Assembly: GCA_002686705.1 (NCBI GenBank)
Contig: NYYH01000001.1
Span: forward strand, 67,028-75,046
Reading direction: 5' to 3'
DNA: 8,019 nucleotides
From: Bacteroidota bacterium
GTDB lineage: Bacteria; Bacteroidota; Bacteroidia; Bacteroidales; F082
The first letter of the stretch is position 1, and each line of letters begins with the position of its first letter. Positions 5,869 to 8,019 of this stretch are shown here, one piece after another. Position numbers and translations under genes: made by a program. The notes under the pieces were generated by a model that did no database searches, was not told where the DNA came from, and saw only the letters and a list, made by a program, of their open reading frames with translations.

Positions 5869-6153
5869 ATGAGCAAAAAAAAATCATGTAGTGGTTTCCC
5901 ATTTTTAGTAGGGCTTGCAATAGGAGCAATAGCAGGAATATTATTCGCGCCTGAATCGGGGGAGGACACAAGGAAAAAACTAGGTGATAAATCGAAAGAA
6001 TTAGCCGACGATTTATACGACAAATTTGACGACTTTAAGGATTCCATGACTGAGGTCATGGAAGACATTAAACAAGGAACATCTGAAACACTTGAAACTG
6101 TTAAAAAAAGTGCAAGTGATTTAATTGATGAAGTAAAAGCAAAAGCAAAATAA
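5869..6153 (+). CDS. YtxH-domain membrane-anchored protein
   Basis: This is a 94-aa YtxH-like protein, a family of short envelope proteins with one glycine-rich N-terminal membrane segment. Members are often described as stress-related or gas-vesicle-like, but have no defined biochemical role. Residues 10-28 are the hydrophobic segment (GLAIGAIAGILFAP), followed by the hallmark E-S-G-E-D-T-R-K-K-L at 29-38. The remainder is a charged amphipathic helix, likely coiled-coil, ending in a Lys/Ala-rich tail. Codons 3-5 are an A9 tract (5875-5883), in frame here. An ATG five bases upstream opens only Met-Ile-stop, whose TGA overlaps this start, so 5869 is the usable start. The partner gene follows after 21 bp, so the two probably form an operon driven from the divergent promoter region. 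Confidence 0.85.
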   Translation: MSKKKSCSGFPFLVGLAIGAIAGILFAPESGEDTRKKLGDKSKELADDLYDKFDDFKDSMTEVMEDIKQGTSETLETVKKSASDLIDEVKAKAK

Positions 6154-6174
6154 GTGTAACTAACTTATTATTTT

Positions 6175-6849
6175 ATGGACAATGATAATCTGGGCACTTC
6201 ATTGATTGAAACACTGGAGGAGTTTAAAGCCTATATAGAGAACCAGGTTACATATAATAAACTTCTGTTAACGAAGAGGGTAGGAGAATTTTCGTCATAT
6301 CTAATTCTGTTTATATTGTTGCTGGGTTTTAGCGGACTTGTATTACTTTTTTTGTCATTTGCCTTTGCTGGATGGTTTGATGACATAACAGATCTGGGTA
6401 CCGGGGCAGGATATTTGGTTGTAGCAGGGATTTATATAGTGTTAGGTCTGATTGTTTACGTATTCCGTTACCGTCTAATATTTAATCCAACACGTAAATT
6501 ATTCGGCGAGATATTCTTTGGAGAAAATGAATCTTCTGATAATTCTACCATTTTTGCATCAAGACAATCTCTTTCTGACAATATTAAGGAGGCACACGGC
6601 GCACTTTTAAAACAACAGGATATACTAACCCAAAAATTTAATGACTTAGGTCAGATATTTACTTTTTCAAATATTGCTCATCAGTTAATTGGAAAGGCTT
6701 ATAGTTCTTTAATGACTACCTCTAACATTGCAGCATTTGCTTATAGGCTGGTTAAGAAAGTAAAGTGGTTTACTGAAAGAAAAACCAGAAAAAATAAAAA
6801 AAAGTTAAAACGAAAAGACCACAAACAATTGAAAAGTGATAAAGATTAG
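6175..6849 (+). CDS. Phage-holin-superfamily-like membrane protein with basic C-terminal extension
   Basis: This is a 224-aa membrane protein whose first half resembles the phage holin 3_6 / actinobacteriophage holin III-like family common beside YtxH genes in Bacteroidota. Despite the name, these are chromosomal envelope proteins and not lysis genes. Residues 10-35 form an amphipathic helix, about 41-66 a first membrane helix, and about 77-98 a second. The 66-76 turn contains G-W-F-D-D, a usual loop feature. Residues 130-195 are a further largely helical soluble region (K-Q-Q-D-I-L-T-Q-K-F), and 200-224 is a run of Lys/Arg that could bind membrane phospholipid or nucleic acid. Typical members are about 115-130 aa, so the second half looks like an extension or a fusion to a small protein found separately elsewhere. 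The gene ends 24 bp from the convergent frr stop. Confidence 0.75.
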   Translation: MDNDNLGTSLIETLEEFKAYIENQVTYNKLLLTKRVGEFSSYLILFILLLGFSGLVLLFLSFAFAGWFDDITDLGTGAGYLVVAGIYIVLGLIVYVFRYRLIFNPTRKLFGEIFFGENESSDNSTIFASRQSLSDNIKEAHGALLKQQDILTQKFNDLGQIFTFSNIAHQLIGKAYSSLMTTSNIAAFAYRLVKKVKWFTERKTRKNKKKLKRKDHKQLKSDKD

Positions 6850-6873
6850 GAGATATTTCTGAAATAATATGAA

Positions 6874-7437
6874 TTAAACTGTTAGGATATCTTTTTCCTT
6901 AGCTTCAAATAAACTATCTATTTTTTCTGAATAACTATCGGTTAGCTTCTGAATTTCACCCATCAACTTTTTTGAGTCATCCTCCGGCAATCCATCTTTC
7001 TCAAGTTGCTTTGCTTCATCGTTTCCTTGTCGTCTTGCGTTACGAATTCCAATTTTAGTGTCTTCAACAATAGCTTTAGCCTTTTTTACCAGATCAAGTC
7101 TTCTTTCTTCTGTTAAAGGCGGGACATTAATTCTTATTATATCTCCTTCATTTTGAGGATTAAAACCAAGGTTAGCATTAAGAATTGCCTTTTCAATTTC
7201 ATCAATTGTACTTCTGTCAAAAGGTTGAATAATAATCTGCCTTGCATCCGGAGTGTTAATGTTTGATGTTTGTTCAAGCGGGGTTGAAACACCATAGTAG
7301 TCTACTCTAACCCCTGCTAACATTGTAGGACTAGCCTTGCCGGCTCTTACTTTTAGGAATTCCTTTTCGAGGTGCTTGATCGCTTGTTGCATGCTTTCTT
7401 CTACCTCTTCTAAACACAAAATTGCATCGTCTGTCAT
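6874..7437 (-). CDS. frr: Ribosome recycling factor
   Basis: RRF splits post-termination ribosomes together with EF-G, freeing the 30S and 50S subunits and the mRNA. At 187 aa it is full length. Landmarks in order are V-R-A-G-K-A-S-P-T-M-L at 30-40 in the first long helix, the V-D-Y-Y-G-V-S-T-P-L beta domain at 45-54, I-I-I-Q-P-F-D at 68-74, G-D-I-I-R-I-N-V-P-P-L-T-E-E-R-R at 98-113, and I-R-N-A-R-R at 131-136 on the helix that contacts 23S rRNA (the Arg equivalent to E. coli Arg132 is in this group). The C-terminal helix is intact. It lies 58 bp downstream of pyrH in the usual pyrH-frr order, and a good -7 element in that gap suggests it also has its own promoter. Confidence 0.98.
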   Translation of the reverse strand: MTDDAILCLEEVEESMQQAIKHLEKEFLKVRAGKASPTMLAGVRVDYYGVSTPLEQTSNINTPDARQIIIQPFDRSTIDEIEKAILNANLGFNPQNEGDIIRINVPPLTEERRLDLVKKAKAIVEDTKIGIRNARRQGNDEAKQLEKDGLPEDDSKKLMGEIQKLTDSYSEKIDSLFEAKEKDILTV

Positions 7438-7459
7438 CTTTTCAGAAATTTGATTCCCA

Positions 7460-7467
7460 CAAATGTA
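7460..7467 (-). promoter_or_regulatory. -7 promoter element in the pyrH-frr gap
   Basis: On the minus strand this reads TACATTTG, an exact TAnnTTTG match, 22 bp upstream of the frr ATG. It would give a leader of roughly 15 bases. No clear -33 TTTG is seen upstream. It suggests that frr can be transcribed independently of pyrH. Confidence 0.45.
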
Positions 7468-7495
7468 CTATTTCTAATTAATGAAACAGTATAAA

Positions 7496-8019
7496 TTACT
7501 GAATATCTGATTTAACAATAGTGCCTATATCCTTGCCCATAACTGCTTTGAATAAATTATCTGGCGTGTTCATATCAAACACCAAAATGGGAAGGTTATT
7601 CTCTTTGCACAAAGTAAACGCAGTCATGTCCATTATTTGTAGTTTATTGTTGTATGCTTCATCAAAAGTAATTGACTTATATTTAATAGCATTTGGATCT
7701 TTCTCAGGATCAGCTGTATAAACGCCATCTACTCTGGTTCCCTTCATTAGTATATCTGCACTAATTTCAACAGCGCGTAATGCCGAAGCAGTATCGGTTG
7801 TAAAGAATGGGTTTCCGGTACCACCAGCAATAATTACAACATAACCATCATTGAGATATTGGTCGGCTTTTCGACTACTTGTTGTTTCGCTAATTGTATC
7901 GATAAAAAGACCCGATAATAGTTTAACCTTAATTTTCATCTTTTCAAGCTCAGCTTGTAATGCCATTGAGTTAATTACGGTTGCAAGCATCCCCATATAA
8001 TCGCCTTGTACTCGGTCCA
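7496..8019 (-). CDS. pyrH: UMP kinase (5' end off-window)
   Basis: This is bacterial UMP kinase, which converts UMP to UDP with ATP in pyrimidine nucleotide synthesis. It is a hexameric amino-acid-kinase-fold enzyme, usually activated by GTP and inhibited by UTP. The frame runs off the window edge, so about 173 residues of an expected 235-240 are visible. The missing part holds the N-terminal lysine strand and the G-G-G-N loop. Visible signatures are D-R-V-Q-G-D-Y-M-G-M-L-A-T-V-I-N at the visible N-terminus, G-G-T-G-N-P-F-F-T-T-D-T-A (UMP-binding loop), A-D-I-L-M-K-G-T-R-V-D-G-V-Y-T-A-D-P (ATP-binding segment), and the C-terminal M-G-K-D-I-G-T-I-V. The Met at 7994-7996 is internal (the MGML Met), so the gene does not begin there. 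It is followed by frr, the common order. Confidence 0.97.
   Translation of the reverse strand, partial: DRVQGDYMGMLATVINSMALQAELEKMKIKVKLLSGLFIDTISETTSSRKADQYLNDGYVVIIAGGTGNPFFTTDTASALRAVEISADILMKGTRVDGVYTADPEKDPNAIKYKSITFDEAYNNKLQIMDMTAFTLCKENNLPILVFDMNTPDNLFKAVMGKDIGTIVKSDIQ

Noticed and set aside
6851..6896. AGATAT...ATATCT hairpin followed by T tract as a terminator for the holin-like gene
   Set aside because: The stem is only 6 bp, all but two pairs A-T, with a 30-base loop, and the right arm lies inside the frr coding region; too weak to call.
6175..7437. Holin-like gene as evidence of a prophage lysis module
   Set aside because: There is no endolysin, tail or integrase gene nearby. 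The pairing with a YtxH-domain gene and the neighbouring housekeeping genes indicate a chromosomal envelope protein.
7487..7501. CAGTA/TACTG hairpin at the pyrH stop
   Set aside because: Only a 5-bp stem with a 5-base loop, overlapping the stop codon; expected by chance in this composition.
1..8019. CRISPR array, insertion sequence, tRNA or rRNA
   Set aside because: No regularly spaced direct repeats of 20-40 bases, no transposase-like protein, no terminal inverted repeat pair, and no cloverleaf or rRNA-like sequence was recognised on either strand by eye.

Overview
The window looks like ordinary chromosome from a member of the Bacteroidota, probably Bacteroidales/Marinilabiliales-like; the genus cannot be fixed from what is visible. 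The DNA is AT-rich, most start codons lack a clear Shine-Dalgarno sequence, and several intergenic regions carry TAnnTTTG-type -7 promoter elements typical of this phylum. The protein families also fit: a Bacteroidota-type THUMP RNA methyltransferase, a YtxH/holin-like pair, an M20 dipeptidase, and a pyrH-frr pair.

Layout. Bases 1-2122 (+) hold a tightly packed run: an LpxR-like outer-membrane lipid A deacylase (5' end outside the window, and apparently frameshifted at a run of nine A), a DUF493/YbeD-like small protein, the fluoride channel FluC/CrcB, and a 189-residue protein of unknown function. The last three overlap end to start (ATGA and TAATG junctions), so they are almost certainly co-transcribed and translationally coupled. 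An acylphosphatase (2202-2471, +) follows after a short ACCAAT-repeat spacer, then a hairpin terminator, then an M20 metallodipeptidase (2597-3970, +). A hairpin separates this from a convergent THUMP/RlmL-like rRNA methyltransferase (4075-5664, -) with an unusual charged tail of about 147 residues. A 204-bp divergent promoter region (5665-5868) drives that gene leftward. Rightward it drives a membrane/envelope pair: a YtxH-domain protein and a two-helix holin-like protein with a basic tail (5869-6849). Convergent to these are frr (ribosome recycling factor) and the 3' three-quarters of pyrH (UMP kinase), on the minus strand up to the window edge.

How the genes relate. Most are housekeeping: translation (frr, the rRNA methyltransferase), pyrimidine nucleotide synthesis (pyrH), peptide catabolism (dipeptidase), fluoride export (fluC). 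The envelope genes (lpxR-like, ytxH, holin-like) are the accessory part. I see no CRISPR array, transposon, tRNA, rRNA or phage module, and no gap over 300 bp without a gene. I found no compelling new system. The most interesting observations are the lpxR frameshift at an A9 tract, the uncharacterised gene coupled to fluC, and the methyltransferase tail.
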